A stretch of 64,000 nucleotides of DNA from an uncultured Bacteroidales bacterium (GCA_903901975.1 CAIUTB010000118.1:62001-126000); one strand, 5' to 3'; shown: positions 51,022-60,207, counted from the first letter of the stretch. Translations and numbers: made by a program. Notes: generated by a model from the letters alone, not told the origin.

Positions 51022-53217
51022 TAACAATGCATCCAGCATCAACGGAATTTCATCCTTGTCAATTCCATTTGCAATCAGATAAGACTTATCTTCATTAAAA
51101 GCTCCAAGAAACAAATCGTGCTTATTCTCATGCAATTCAATGGTTTTACGATATAAGTTTATGGCTTCGGTATGTTTCTTCTGACACCAGGCTATGTGAG
51201 CTGCATTCATAAAATCCTGCACATTGGGTTCAGTCTCAATCAGCTTACTAACATAATAATCAGCCTGTTTGACATTACCCGAAACAAACGAACACCAAGT
51301 TATTGCCCGCCACACCTTCACATTTTCGCCTTCGAGGGCATCCAGTTTAAAATAAATATTCAAGGCTTCTTTGAATTTTCTCAATTCCACAAAACAATGT
51401 GCAATTTGCATCAAAACTAGGTTTTGATTAGGTTTTAGATGATCTACATGATGGTAGAATTCAAGTGCCTTCTCAAAATTACCCGACAATCTATAACAAA
51501 GTGCCATTTTGCGAACTGTCCAAATATCGTCGGGCTGAATAATATCAGCTTTATTATAAGCGTCAAGTGCTTTCTCGAATTGTGAAGTCTGCTGATATAT
51601 ATACCCAATTTTCTGATATAGGGCAGCCATTGGAGTTATTTCGTGCTGAATTTCCTCAAACAGTTCAAGTGCTGGAATAAAATGGCTTTTTGAGAAATAA
51701 TATTCGGCAATACTTATTTTAAAATCGTGGTCATTCGACAAAATATCAAATAAAAATGAGTGGTGCATCGACAGTGAATAACTAAACATATCTGCGAAAT
51801 CGCCATGTTTCGAATACAGCTTAAAAAAGCGGAACAAATCCTGGATATATTGTTTCGAAATATTTTTTGTGGCTAAATTTGGGTTAAGTATAGCTTCGTC
51901 GTTTGTCAACTCTGCCAACTGTTCAGCTTCCATTTTGAACGAATTCTTTAGCATGCCACGTTGTGATTCTGGCATTTGCAAAATACTGAGACAAAAAGAG
52001 TATTTATCCGAATTACACATAATGTTATTCCCCACAAAAGCAGAAATCAATGAATTATCATCCGGTTTAAAAAGCTCTTTTACAGTAGAGTATTTTGTGT
52101 CGAAAGGCAAAAACCAATTACTCGTTTCTGAGAAAAATGGAAAATTCTTCAGAAGTGAAAAGGTACTCATATAAACATCAGCACCTTCCATTTGCAGTTC
52201 GCTCAGTTCTTTCAGTTTATCGGATATTCCACTTTTATCAAGCATTTCCTGCCATTCAGGATTTTCTTCACCCCAGTCATCTGAATTTAAAAGTGAGTCT
52301 GGGTCCATTTTATCCTTCAGCAACGGACTGATTTTCATCATCTCAGGCAGAATTTCTTCCTGCATTTTCTTTGAAATCTTTTCAGTTTCGGCTGTTGAGA
52401 TTATCTGAATTAATATGGTTTGAAAATTATCAACCACATGATTATCGTCTGCCAATAAAACCAACCGATTTCGAATAGCAGGAAAATAGGGCAAAAAACG
52501 GTTGTATCGAGCCATCACAAAACTCAATCCAACCATGGCACGCTGTCTGACCATCTGATTCTCTGACTGACAAGCATCGAGTAGCATCATCATTTTGCGC
52601 TCGTCGAACATGCGCCACAAATTGAGCGTCAGCGCAGAAATAAGGATTGATTTTTCTAAAAAACCCGGATAAGAATCAATTAGAATCTGCTCAAAAAGTT
52701 TTTTCTCCTCCGATTCATACGAAGTTGCTAACCAGAATATGTTAAATAGCTCGGGCAAAGCAGTCTCATAATTTGATCGCAAGCGGTTCTTTTCTAACTC
52801 ATGGCTATCCTGCAGATTAGAAATTAAAATAGATTGAGAATGATAATACCGGAGCGATATCAGTAATTCAGCGGGTGATTTATATTTTTTTGTGTAAGGA
52901 AAATAACGTTTCTGAGTATATTCAAAATTTGTTGAATTACGAAATAACAGTTCTTCTCGCAATTCAGCATCCAAAACAAACAATTTGGCAATCAGCTTAT
53001 TATAAACTGATTTACGTTCAGGATCTTCAACTCCGGTAATATAGTATTGCAGGAGAAAACGGTAATTTTGATGCAGGTCATTCAATCGATCGGTATATTC
53101 TCCGAGTTGCAACTCATTAGTTAAATCTTCTATTTTTGCAATCGCAGTCGTTATCTGACCAGTAGCCAGAAAGTGTAAAACCGAATTATATGTTGAATGA
53201 ATTTGGGAAGAATCCAT
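50998..53217 (-). CDS. TPR repeat protein, large
   Basis: A 739-residue cytoplasmic protein. Residues 1 to about 520 are helical and without recognised motifs. Residues about 535-705 contain four to five tetratricopeptide repeats (ALYQKIGYIYQQTSQFEKAL, RKMALCYRLSGNFEKALEFY, LMQIAHCFVELRKFKEALNI). TPRs mediate protein-protein contacts; no partner can be named. The start is 3 nt after the stop codon of the Crp-family gene, so the two are co-transcribed and probably coupled. The C-terminal residues VSNKQ and the stop come from a 7-nt repeat array. Confidence 0.8.
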   Translation of the reverse strand: MDSSQIHSTYNSVLHFLATGQITTAIAKIEDLTNELQLGEYTDRLNDLHQNYRFLLQYYITGVEDPERKSVYNKLIAKLFVLDAELREELLFRNSTNFEYTQKRYFPYTKKYKSPAELLISLRYYHSQSILISNLQDSHELEKNRLRSNYETALPELFNIFWLATSYESEEKKLFEQILIDSYPGFLEKSILISALTLNLWRMFDERKMMMLLDACQSENQMVRQRAMVGLSFVMARYNRFLPYFPAIRNRLVLLADDNHVVDNFQTILIQIISTAETEKISKKMQEEILPEMMKISPLLKDKMDPDSLLNSDDWGEENPEWQEMLDKSGISDKLKELSELQMEGADVYMSTFSLLKNFPFFSETSNWFLPFDTKYSTVKELFKPDDNSLISAFVGNNIMCNSDKYSFCLSILQMPESQRGMLKNSFKMEAEQLAELTNDEAILNPNLATKNISKQYIQDLFRFFKLYSKHGDFADMFSYSLSMHHSFLFDILSNDHDFKISIAEYYFSKSHFIPALELFEEIQHEITPMAALYQKIGYIYQQTSQFEKALDAYNKADIIQPDDIWTVRKMALCYRLSGNFEKALEFYHHVDHLKPNQNLVLMQIAHCFVELRKFKEALNIYFKLDALEGENVKVWRAITWCSFVSGNVKQADYYVSKLIETEPNVQDFMNAAHIAWCQKKHTEAINLYRKTIELHENKHDLFLGAFNEDKSYLIANGIDKDEIPLMLDALLVAVSNKQ

Positions 53218-53220
53218 AAG

Positions 53221-53922
53221 TTAACCCATTTTGCTTATTTTTCGTAAGCGTTCTTCATCAATAATTTTAAGTTTCCTGCCATCCATTGCAATAACATGTT
53301 CATTTACAAACATCGACAAAGTTCGAATAGCATTTGATGTGGTCATATTGGACAAGTTAGCAAGGTCTTCGCGTGAAAGGTATATGCAAATAGTTGCACC
53401 ATCTTCTTCCATACCATAATTTTTTCTTAGCAACAATAAGGCTTCAGCAAGTCGTCCTCGAATATGTTTTTGTGTAAGATTTACAGTACGAGCATCAGAA
53501 GCTCCTAAATCTCCGGCAATTTCTTCCAAAAACCGATAACAAAATGCATTGTTATGACGTAAAATAGATAAAAAAATGTCTGCTTTTATCATGTAAACCG
53601 TCGAAGCTTCAAAAGCGGTCACATTAGTATTGTAATTTTCGTTCGCAATAATGGCTCTGTAACCAAAATGTTCTCCTGGTTTCAGCATTCTGATAATTTG
53701 CGATCGGCTTCCGACACCTTCTTTATAAACTTTCACCTTTCCACTGGCCAGTATCATCATGTGTGTAGGTATCTCACCTTCGCAATGAATCATTTCATTT
53801 TTCTTAAAATGATGAATAGAATAATTATTTTTCACAAACTGCCTTTCATCAGGAGTCAAGACATCCCAAACAGTTAGAATTTCTTCTATTGGTTTTAGCA
53901 CTGAAACATGTTTTTTTGCCAT
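53221..53922 (-). CDS. Crp/Fnr family transcriptional regulator
   Basis: A 233-residue regulator: a cNMP-binding-type beta-roll at about residues 20-135 (GEIPTHMMILASGKVKVYKEG, core MMILASGKVKVYKEG), a long dimer helix, and a C-terminal helix-turn-helix (LSREDLANLSNMTTSNAIR, about 185-203). I see no Fe-S cysteine cluster like that of FNR. The effector is unknown. It precedes the TPR gene by 3 nt. Two candidate -7 boxes for the - strand lie upstream: TAAATTTG (53966-53973) and TATATTTG (53986-53993). Confidence 0.9.
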   Translation of the reverse strand: MAKKHVSVLKPIEEILTVWDVLTPDERQFVKNNYSIHHFKKNEMIHCEGEIPTHMMILASGKVKVYKEGVGSRSQIIRMLKPGEHFGYRAIIANENYNTNVTAFEASTVYMIKADIFLSILRHNNAFCYRFLEEIAGDLGASDARTVNLTQKHIRGRLAEALLLLRKNYGMEEDGATICIYLSREDLANLSNMTTSNAIRTLSMFVNEHVIAMDGRKLKIIDEERLRKISKMG

Positions 53923-53965
53923 AAAATTTTCGCTGAAATATGTTTGACAACAATGTTATAAAGCA

Positions 53966-53993
53966 CAAATTTAGTGATTTTCTGACAAATATA
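53966..53993 (-). promoter_or_regulatory. Candidate promoters of the Crp-TPR operon
   Basis: Two -7 boxes on the - strand, TAAATTTG (53966-53973) and TATATTTG (53986-53993); neither has a clear -33 element. Confidence 0.4.
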
Positions 53994-54128
53994 TCCTAAA
54001 TAGCAAAAAAATATAAATAAATATTGAAAAAGAAATTTTTCATTTGTCATTTTTGAATAAAAGAGCTGATTATCATTGTTTTTGTAATTGTAAAAAATAT
54101 CAATCATGAAAATTCAAATAAATATGAT

Positions 54129-54136
54129 TACTTTTG
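54129..54136 (+). promoter_or_regulatory. Promoter -7 box of DUF4105-kdsB
   Basis: TACTTTTG (TAnnTTTG), about 20 nt upstream of the predicted leader and 27 nt before the ATG at 54163. Confidence 0.5.
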
Positions 54137-54162
54137 TAATATTCATTTAGCATAAAAGATCT

Positions 54163-55365
54163 ATGAAACGTATTTTCTTGTACTTTTTCATATTATTGAG
54201 TACTCTTAAACTGAATGCTCAACAATTAATGTTTAGCGATTCGACAATTGTAAGCTTAATAACCTGCTCAGCAGGCGAAGAAGTGTATGAAAAATTTGGT
54301 CATACCGCTATCCGTTTAAAAAATCCTCATTCTGCAATAGATGTAGTCTTCAATTACGGTATTTTTAGCTTTGACACTCCAGATTTTTATTATAAATTTA
54401 TCAAGGGTGAAACAGATTATGAGCTTGGGGTTTATGATACAGGCAATTTCCTGGCTTCCTACGCTCAACGTAATTCGTTGGTTTGGGAACAAATACTTAA
54501 TCTGAATTCAACTGAGAAAAGAGTTTTAATTAAAAATCTGCTAAAAAACTACGAACCTAAAAACAGAGTTTATCGCTATAATTTCGTATTCGACAATTGT
54601 TCAACCCGTCCAAGAGATAAAATATTAGGTTCTATACATGGTTATGTAAAATTCGAAGATAATGCTGATGTAAAGACCTATCGGCAGTGGATCGGCAGCT
54701 ATGTTGGAAATGACACCTGGTTAAAATTTGGAATAGATCTGTTATTCGGAAAAGATGCTGATCAGTCTCCAACTTTTAGTGAAAGTATGTTTTTACCTGA
54801 GGTACTTATGACCGGTTTTCAAACGGCTGAAATTCACTCCATAAATAATCAGAGCAGAAAATTAGTTTTAGATAAAAAACTTTTAATTGACAAAAAAGAA
54901 GTCGAACAAAAACTAAGCATTTTGTCAATAAAACCTTTAACACTTACAATATTGCTTTTCATTATTGGTCTATTAATAACAATTTGGGATTTATTTCGCA
55001 ATCATCATTATAAATTATTCGACTCATTTTTACTTATTTCAACAGGCTTAGTGGGCATATTAGTAGCCTATATGATGATATTCTCTACCCACCCCTTAGT
55101 TAAAATTAATTTAAATATATTGTGGTTAAATCCACTCAATATTATACTTGGTATTTTAATGTGGTTTCCTAAATTACGTACACCAGTTTTTTTCTACGAA
55201 ATCATAAACATTTTGCTTCTTATTGGAGGACTTTTCTCGTTTGCATTATCAACTCAGATTTTTAATCTTGCCGCTTTTCCATTAATTGTATTACTATTAT
55301 TACGTTCCACCAGTTGGTTTGTATATTTAAAAAAACGAATGTATAAAAGAAGATCTGTTATATAA
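54163..55365 (+). CDS. DUF4105 (Lnb-type N-terminal periplasmic domain) membrane protein
   Basis: A 400-residue protein. After a signal peptide (about 1-19, ending LNAQ) comes a DUF4105 domain (about 25-250) with ITCSAGEEVYEKFGHTAIRL and YRYNFVFDNCSTRPRD, which carries His and Cys residues in the pattern of NlpC/P60-like thiol enzymes. The C-terminal part (about 265-395) has four to five membrane segments. The role of the family is unknown; a peptidase or amidase fold is likely. The gene precedes kdsB by 21 nt, suggesting a link with the cell envelope. Confidence 0.82.
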   Translation: MKRIFLYFFILLSTLKLNAQQLMFSDSTIVSLITCSAGEEVYEKFGHTAIRLKNPHSAIDVVFNYGIFSFDTPDFYYKFIKGETDYELGVYDTGNFLASYAQRNSLVWEQILNLNSTEKRVLIKNLLKNYEPKNRVYRYNFVFDNCSTRPRDKILGSIHGYVKFEDNADVKTYRQWIGSYVGNDTWLKFGIDLLFGKDADQSPTFSESMFLPEVLMTGFQTAEIHSINNQSRKLVLDKKLLIDKKEVEQKLSILSIKPLTLTILLFIIGLLITIWDLFRNHHYKLFDSFLLISTGLVGILVAYMMIFSTHPLVKINLNILWLNPLNIILGILMWFPKLRTPVFFYEIINILLLIGGLFSFALSTQIFNLAAFPLIVLLLLRSTSWFVYLKKRMYKRRSVI

Positions 55366-55386
55366 ACCCGGAATTAATATTTATCA

Positions 55387-56175
55387 ATGCCATCAAAATC
55401 TTATAAAGAAAAACCGTTGAAGTTTGTAGCTATCATACCTGCACGCTTTGCGTCAACCCGTTTTCCTGGAAAACCATTGGCTAATATTGGGGGAAAAACT
55501 ATGATTCAGCGGGTTTACGATCAGGTTTCAAAAGCAGTACAAGATGTGTATGTGGCAACCGATGATCCACGAATTTTCAATGCAGTTGAGGCTTTTGGTG
55601 GAAAAGTAATTATGACATCCGACCAGCATCGTAGCGGAACTGACCGTTGTTACGAAGCATTTACAAAATTAAAAGAACACTACGATGTCATCATCAACGT
55701 TCAGGGCGACGAGCCATTTATCCAACCTGAACAAATAATGGAGTTACAGAAATGTTTCGAATATGACGAAACTCAACTGGCCACATTGGCAAAGAAAATC
55801 ACTCAGAAAGAGGATTTGGAAGTTCTGACTAATCCCAATTGCCCAAAATTAATTGTGAATAAGTGGAATGAAGCACTGTATTTCAGCCGCTCAGTTATTC
55901 CATATAAACGTGGAGCTGAACTTCAAGACTGGATTTCGCTACATCCCTATCTGAAACATATTGGTATTTATGCTTATCGTGCTGATATTTTACGAGAAAT
56001 AACACTTCTAGAGCAATCACCTCTTGAGTTGGCCGAATCCCTTGAGCAGCTTCGTTGGTTGGAAAACGGATACAGAATTAAGGTTGGCTATACAGATGTA
56101 GAATCTATTGGTATTGACACACCGGAAGATTTGGAAAAAGTTACTTATCAATTCAATTCAGCAACAACATTATAA
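55387..56175 (+). CDS. kdsB: 3-deoxy-manno-octulosonate cytidylyltransferase
   Basis: KdsB activates Kdo as CMP-Kdo for LPS inner-core synthesis. The 262-residue protein has the nucleotide-binding start VAIIPARFASTRFPGKPL (about 13-30), TDDPRIF, SDQHRSGTDRCYEAF, NVQGDEPFI (about 98-106) and the C-terminal IGIDTPEDLEKV. The first 10 residues are a short extension compared with E. coli. It follows the DUF4105 gene by 21 nt and ends about 120 nt before the promoter of the acyltransferase gene. Confidence 0.96.
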   Translation: MPSKSYKEKPLKFVAIIPARFASTRFPGKPLANIGGKTMIQRVYDQVSKAVQDVYVATDDPRIFNAVEAFGGKVIMTSDQHRSGTDRCYEAFTKLKEHYDVIINVQGDEPFIQPEQIMELQKCFEYDETQLATLAKKITQKEDLEVLTNPNCPKLIVNKWNEALYFSRSVIPYKRGAELQDWISLHPYLKHIGIYAYRADILREITLLEQSPLELAESLEQLRWLENGYRIKVGYTDVESIGIDTPEDLEKVTYQFNSATTL

Positions 56176-56293
56176 GTGTTCAAAATAATTTACCAACCTA
56201 TTTTTTCTATCCAATTTGCAGATTTCTCTTCAAAAAAAACCAAATATTCTGCTAAAAACAAATAAATTGAATATCTAAGATTTAAAATATTCT

Positions 56294-56301
56294 TACTTTT
56301 G
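56294..56301 (+). promoter_or_regulatory. Promoter -7 box of plsC
   Basis: TACTTTTG at 56294-56301 overlaps a GTG that would extend the gene, so the ATG at 56319 is the likely start, with a leader of only about 10-13 nt. Confidence 0.55.
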
Positions 56302-56318
56302 TGGAAAATTTCCGTAAT

Positions 56319-57053
56319 ATGAAAAAGTTGTTATCCTACCCATTGTCCATTCTTGCATACAGTTGGTTTATATTTTTCATTTGCCTTTTTCAGCCCATTC
56401 AATGGATTTGTTTTAATATCTTTGGATATCAGGCACATAAAAAGAGTGTTGATATTCTGAATTTTTTTACAATTCTCAGCTTATATTTTATTTTTTCTAA
56501 AGTAGAAATAGAAAACAGAGAATTGATTCCAGAAGGAAAGCCCCTCATTTTTGTAGCCAATCATCAGGGTTTGTTCGACATTATTGGAATGGGGTGGTTT
56601 TTACAAAAGTTTCATCTTAAATATGTGAGCAAAATTGAACTGGGTAAAGGCATTCCAAGCATATCATACAATCTGAATCACGGAGGTTCTGTGTTAATTG
56701 ACCGCAATGACCCAAAACAGGCATTACCAGCTTTAAAAAAGATGAGTGAATATATTGAGATGAATTGTCGTTCGGTAGTTATTTATCCCGAAGGAACCCG
56801 AACAAGAGATGGAGAACCAAAACCATTTGCAGCCAGTGGTCTGAAAATACTATGTAAATATGCTCCAAGTGCTTATGTAGTACCGGTTACTATTAACAAT
56901 TCCTGGAAGATATTTCGATATGGAAATTTTCCTCTGGGCATTGGCAACCCTGTAAAATTTAGTGTTCATGAACCCATGAAAGTAAGTGAATACGATTTTA
57001 ATACGCTGTTCGAAAAAACTGAGCAGGCAATTATTACTGATATTATCAATTAA
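56319..57053 (+). CDS. plsC: 1-acyl-sn-glycerol-3-phosphate acyltransferase
   Basis: PlsC-type acyltransferase, which acylates lysophosphatidic acid in phospholipid synthesis at the inner membrane. The 244-residue protein has an N-terminal membrane segment (about 8-30). The catalytic motif is NHQGLFD (HxxxxD, about 83-89), with VLIDRNDPKQA and YPEGTRTRDGEP (about 155-166) as the glycerol-phosphate-binding part. The longer frame begins with GTG at 56301, within the promoter box. It converges with ribF on a small AT-rich hairpin. Confidence 0.92.
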   Translation: MKKLLSYPLSILAYSWFIFFICLFQPIQWICFNIFGYQAHKKSVDILNFFTILSLYFIFSKVEIENRELIPEGKPLIFVANHQGLFDIIGMGWFLQKFHLKYVSKIELGKGIPSISYNLNHGGSVLIDRNDPKQALPALKKMSEYIEMNCRSVVIYPEGTRTRDGEPKPFAASGLKILCKYAPSAYVVPVTINNSWKIFRYGNFPLGIGNPVKFSVHEPMKVSEYDFNTLFEKTEQAIITDIIN

Positions 57054-57084
57054 ATTAAACTTCTACAGATACTACAAAGGAAAC

Positions 57085-57104
57085 AATAAAACATCAGTTT
57101 TATT
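57085..57104. terminator. Weak bidirectional hairpin between plsC and ribF
   Basis: An 8-bp stem AATAAAAC/GTTTTATT with a 4-nt loop lies between the convergent genes. It overlaps the first bases of the ribF stop codon. Confidence 0.5.
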
Positions 57105-57999
57105 ATAAACTGTCAACAACCCCTCTGTCTTTCTTCAGCTGGTCAACTAACTCATCCAAACTATTAAATTTCCGTTCGTCGCGAATTTTTTCGAGGAATT
57201 CTACTTTTATAGTCTGATTGTAAATGTCCTGGTCGAATTTTAGAATATGCACTTCGAGGCTCGTATGATAGCTGTTGTTCAGGGTGGGGCGTGTACCGAT
57301 ATTCATCATGCCTTTGTAAACGATTTCGTTGTGATACACCCTTACAGCATACACACCAAATGGAGGAATAAGTTTATCGGAATCAAGAGCTTGTAGATTG
57401 GCAGTAGGAAAACCGATTTTTCGTCCGACACGAAAACCGTCTATCACTTTTCCCTGAAAAGAATATGGGTAGGTCAGTAATTTGTTGGCATGGACAATAT
57501 CGCCCTGACTGATTGCCAACCGAATGTCAGATGAGCTTACATGCCGGTCTTCGGGGGTTTTGTAGCGTCCGGCTTGTACCACTTCCATGCCCAACATTTC
57601 TCCATACTGTTTATATTCAAGAAAACCGTCAGCACGGCTATGTCCAAAACGGTGGTCGTGACCGACGAGTAAGGTTATGACCTTATATTGTTCTTTTAGT
57701 ACCGTTTTCAGAAAATCAAATGCAGGGAGTTGAGCCAAATCCAATGTAAAATCCATGACTACGCAACGGTCAACCCCTGTTGTTTCAAGTTGTTCGATTT
57801 TTTCATAAAGTGTATTAAGCAGTTGAGGTTGATAATCGGAATTTAGTACTTTGCGGGGGTGAATGTTGAATGTTATCAGCAAACTTTGCATATTTCTGGC
57901 CTTAGCCAGCGATTTTAGTTCCTCAATCAGGAACCTATGACCGGCATGAACTCCATCGAAAAATCCTATTGTGGCAACGTAATTTAATTCAGAATGCAT
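57103..57999 (-). CDS. ribF: Bifunctional riboflavin kinase/FAD synthetase
   Basis: RibF converts riboflavin to FMN and then FAD. The 298-residue protein has the N-terminal adenylyltransferase domain (about 5-165): ATIGFFDGVHAGHRFLIEEL, VGHDHRFGHSR and the SSSDIRLAISQGD motif. The C-terminal kinase domain (about 170-298) has GKVIDGFRVGRKIGFPTANL and GMMNIGTRPT. The longer frame starts with TTG at 58008, but the ATG at 57999 gives the expected N-terminus. The last residues, VDSL, and the stop are encoded by heptamer-like DNA (AGTTTAT/GTTGAC). The HAD gene is 26 nt upstream. Confidence 0.95.
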   Translation of the reverse strand: MHSELNYVATIGFFDGVHAGHRFLIEELKSLAKARNMQSLLITFNIHPRKVLNSDYQPQLLNTLYEKIEQLETTGVDRCVVMDFTLDLAQLPAFDFLKTVLKEQYKVITLLVGHDHRFGHSRADGFLEYKQYGEMLGMEVVQAGRYKTPEDRHVSSSDIRLAISQGDIVHANKLLTYPYSFQGKVIDGFRVGRKIGFPTANLQALDSDKLIPPFGVYAVRVYHNEIVYKGMMNIGTRPTLNNSYHTSLEVHILKFDQDIYNQTIKVEFLEKIRDERKFNSLDELVDQLKKDRGVVDSL

Positions 58000-58025
58000 A
58001 ATTTCCAATTCTCAAGTTTCATCTA

Positions 58026-58649
58026 TCAACTGTAAACAAATTTTCTCAAATCCTCCTTTACATCCACCAAAAAACTTTGAATACCGAGTTTAGTAGCTTG
58101 TTCAATGTTTTTTGGTCCGTCGTCCAGAAACAGACATTCTTCAGGCTTTACTTTTGCATCTTTCAATAGTGCCTGGAAGATTTCCGCATCCGGTTTCGCC
58201 ATTTTCATGTCGTACGACAAGTAGCTTTTTTCAAACACATCATCCATTTTCAACCCAAAACGTGAAAATTCATTGGCAGCACTGATTTCGATATGCAATG
58301 GATTAGTATTGCTCAGTAATAATAAACGATATTTCTTTTTCAGTTCGAGCAATAATTCGATTTTATAATCCGGAATATCCACCAAAAACAGACACCAGGC
58401 ATCAATAATTTGTTGGTTGGTAAGCGGTAGGGCTGTAAGTTTCCGTACATTTTCGCAAAATTCAGTAACGCCAATTTCGCCTTTTTCAAATTGCAGAAAA
58501 AACCCTTTTTGTCCAAAATTGCTAAGATTTTCTTCAAAATTCTTAACGCCCAACTCCTTGAATCGTTTAATACAACGGTCTAAATCAAGATTTATTAAAA
58601 CGCCTCCGAAATCGAAAATGATAGTGCTTATATTTTCAGTGTGAATCAT
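58026..58649 (-). CDS. HAD family phosphatase (subfamily IA)
   Basis: A 207-residue haloacid-dehalogenase-like hydrolase. Motif I is DFGGVL (about 13-18), as in the YihX-like group; motif II is LLSNTN (about 110-115); motif III Lys is in KMAKPD (about 148-153); and motif IV is FLDDGPKNI (about 170-178). The substrate is probably a sugar phosphate but cannot be named. It is the first gene of a pair with ribF, whose product FMN/FAD pathway also involves HAD phosphatases in some bacteria, so a role in riboflavin metabolism is possible. Its last residues and TGA come from heptamer-like DNA. Confidence 0.82.
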   Translation of the reverse strand: MIHTENISTIIFDFGGVLINLDLDRCIKRFKELGVKNFEENLSNFGQKGFFLQFEKGEIGVTEFCENVRKLTALPLTNQQIIDAWCLFLVDIPDYKIELLLELKKKYRLLLLSNTNPLHIEISAANEFSRFGLKMDDVFEKSYLSYDMKMAKPDAEIFQALLKDAKVKPEECLFLDDGPKNIEQATKLGIQSFLVDVKEDLRKFVYS

Positions 58650-58707
58650 GTGAGCAAGTAAATTTAGCCTTTTGTCAAACCCTTGAAGTCAGTTTCTTTA
58701 GAAACAT

Positions 58708-59571
58708 CTATCGGATGCGAATCCGGGTACCTTTTTTCAGTTTGGCTTTAGTTTTCAGTCCATTTAATTTGCAAAGAGCCTTTACACTGATACCGTTTCG
58801 GGCAGCTACTTTCTTCAATGTATCTCCTTTCTTGACCTTGTAGTATTTTACTGAAGCAAATAATTTTACTTCGTGCTGATAGTAGAAGGCATTCTTTTTG
58901 GTCATCAAATAGGTTTTTGCCAAAACCTGTCCACTATTAAAATTGATAATGTGAGCCGGATTTATAGCATTTCCAATATAACGCGTTTCAAAATGAAGAT
59001 GAGGTCCGGTGGAATGACCTGTATTTCCTCCAAAGGCAATTAACTCACCGCCTTTGACGTTTTGGTTCAGTGCCACTAGTACTGCTGAAAGATGTGCATA
59101 TACTGTTTCCAGTCCATTGTCATGTCTAACAACAATGTAATTACCATACCCACGTCCTTCATAATTAATTAAACGGATTTTCCCGGAGAATGCGCAGCGA
59201 ACAGAATCGCCCACTTTTAGGCGCAGATCAATTCCATAGTGAAAACGATACCGCCTCGGTCCGAAAACCGAAGTTACCCCACCACGAACCGGAATGAAAA
59301 AGTTAGAAACGTCAATACGCACTGAATCAGGCAAGCTGTCAATCGGAATTTTGTAGGGATTCACATGGTCACTCGTCCACATATCGTTGTAGATATCATC
59401 GGCCGGGTGATTTTCCATCAAGTCATCCGAATTATCGTTCAACATTTCCTTGTAAATGTTGGTCGTGTCTTTTTTCGGAATTAATAAAAAATTATTGAGC
59501 TGAGCATAACCCCCAAAAGTTGAGAGAAAAAAGGCGAGAAAAGTAATGTGTTTTTTGAGGGAAATAAACAT
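58708..59571 (-). CDS. M23 family metallopeptidase with C-terminal LysM domain
   Basis: A 287-residue envelope protein. It has a signal peptide (about 1-23, ending GYAQ), then an M23 (LytM-type) domain with FHYGIDLRLKVGD (about 110-122), GYGNYIVVRHDNGLETVYAHL and GHSTGPHLHFETRY (about 185-198), which carry the zinc ligands His, Asp and His. A C-terminal LysM module (about 240-287, KVKKGDTLKKVAARNGI) binds peptidoglycan. All ligands are present, so it is likely an active cell-wall endopeptidase. The gene stands alone, flanked by heptamer arrays upstream. Confidence 0.9.
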   Translation of the reverse strand: MFISLKKHITFLAFFLSTFGGYAQLNNFLLIPKKDTTNIYKEMLNDNSDDLMENHPADDIYNDMWTSDHVNPYKIPIDSLPDSVRIDVSNFFIPVRGGVTSVFGPRRYRFHYGIDLRLKVGDSVRCAFSGKIRLINYEGRGYGNYIVVRHDNGLETVYAHLSAVLVALNQNVKGGELIAFGGNTGHSTGPHLHFETRYIGNAINPAHIINFNSGQVLAKTYLMTKKNAFYYQHEVKLFASVKYYKVKKGDTLKKVAARNGISVKALCKLNGLKTKAKLKKGTRIRIR

Positions 59572-59579
59572 TAGTAATT

Positions 59580-59607
59580 AGTTGGCAGTTTATCGTTTAC
59601 AGTTTAT
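59580..59607. repeat. 7-nt tandem array, 4 units AGTTTAT-type
   Basis: Units agttggc, agtttat, cgtttac, agtttat upstream of the M23/LysM gene. Orientation opposite to the following array. Confidence 0.8.
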
Positions 59608-59651
59608 AATGAATTAAATAAGCAATTTGTTGTTTAAATTTTTAACTAATA

Positions 59652-59672
59652 ATAAACTGTCAACTATGAACT
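59652..59672. repeat. 7-nt tandem array, 3 units
   Basis: Units ataaact, gtcaact, atgaact, just downstream of ndk. With 59580-59607 it forms an inverted pair around a 44-nt AT-rich spacer. Confidence 0.8.
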
Positions 59673-59675
59673 AAT

Positions 59676-60137
59676 TTAAATTTCGTCGTTAGCGTATAAA
59701 AAATTTAAATTGTGTTGGTCAAATTCAAAGATTTCATTTTGATTGAAAAACCTTGCCAACTCAGTTTTTGCATTTTCAACGTTATCAGAGGTATGAATAA
59801 TATTTTCCTGAACACTCATACTGAAATCGCCTCTTATAGTTCCCAAAGCTGCTTCACGACCATTTGTTTTTCCAGCCATTTCGTGTACAATATGAACAGC
59901 ATCCAGTCCTTTTAAGCAACAAACAATAACCGGAGTTATCATCATCGAGTCTTTAATCCGTTTGAAAAATGGACGTTGAACCAAGTGGGCATAATGTTCA
60001 GCCAGAATCTCTTCAGTCAGTTGTGTCATTTTAATCCCACATACTTGCAGCCCTTTTCGTTCGAAACGATGAATAACTTCACCAATTAAACCACGTTGAA
60101 TTGCTCCCGGTTTGATAATGACAAGTGTTTTTTCCAT
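59676..60137 (-). CDS. ndk: Nucleoside-diphosphate kinase
   Basis: Ndk transfers phosphate from NTPs to NDPs through a phosphohistidine. The 153-residue protein has KPGAIQRGLIGEVIHRFE at the N-terminus, GTIRGDFS (about 100-107) and the active-site His in NIIHTSDNVENA (about 113-124). Length fits the family. It is monocistronic, with a - strand -7 box TAATTTTG at 60200-60207. A region of 7-nt-like words (aattgga, aattaac) lies between that box and the start codon. Confidence 0.95.
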   Translation of the reverse strand: MEKTLVIIKPGAIQRGLIGEVIHRFERKGLQVCGIKMTQLTEEILAEHYAHLVQRPFFKRIKDSMMITPVIVCCLKGLDAVHIVHEMAGKTNGREAALGTIRGDFSMSVQENIIHTSDNVENAKTELARFFNQNEIFEFDQHNLNFLYANDEI

Positions 60138-60199
60138 AATGTTAAGTAATTTTAATTGGAAATTAACTAATTGGAAATTGAGAGTTGTTTATTCCTCTC

Positions 60200-60207
60200 C
60201 AAAATTA
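60200..60207 (-). promoter_or_regulatory. Promoter -7 box of ndk
   Basis: TAATTTTG on the - strand (TAnnTTTG), about 60 nt before the ndk ATG. Confidence 0.4.

Noticed and set aside
53895-54107. Small - strand reading frame upstream of the Crp gene
   Set aside because: Overlaps the regulator start and the promoter boxes, with biased AT-rich composition.
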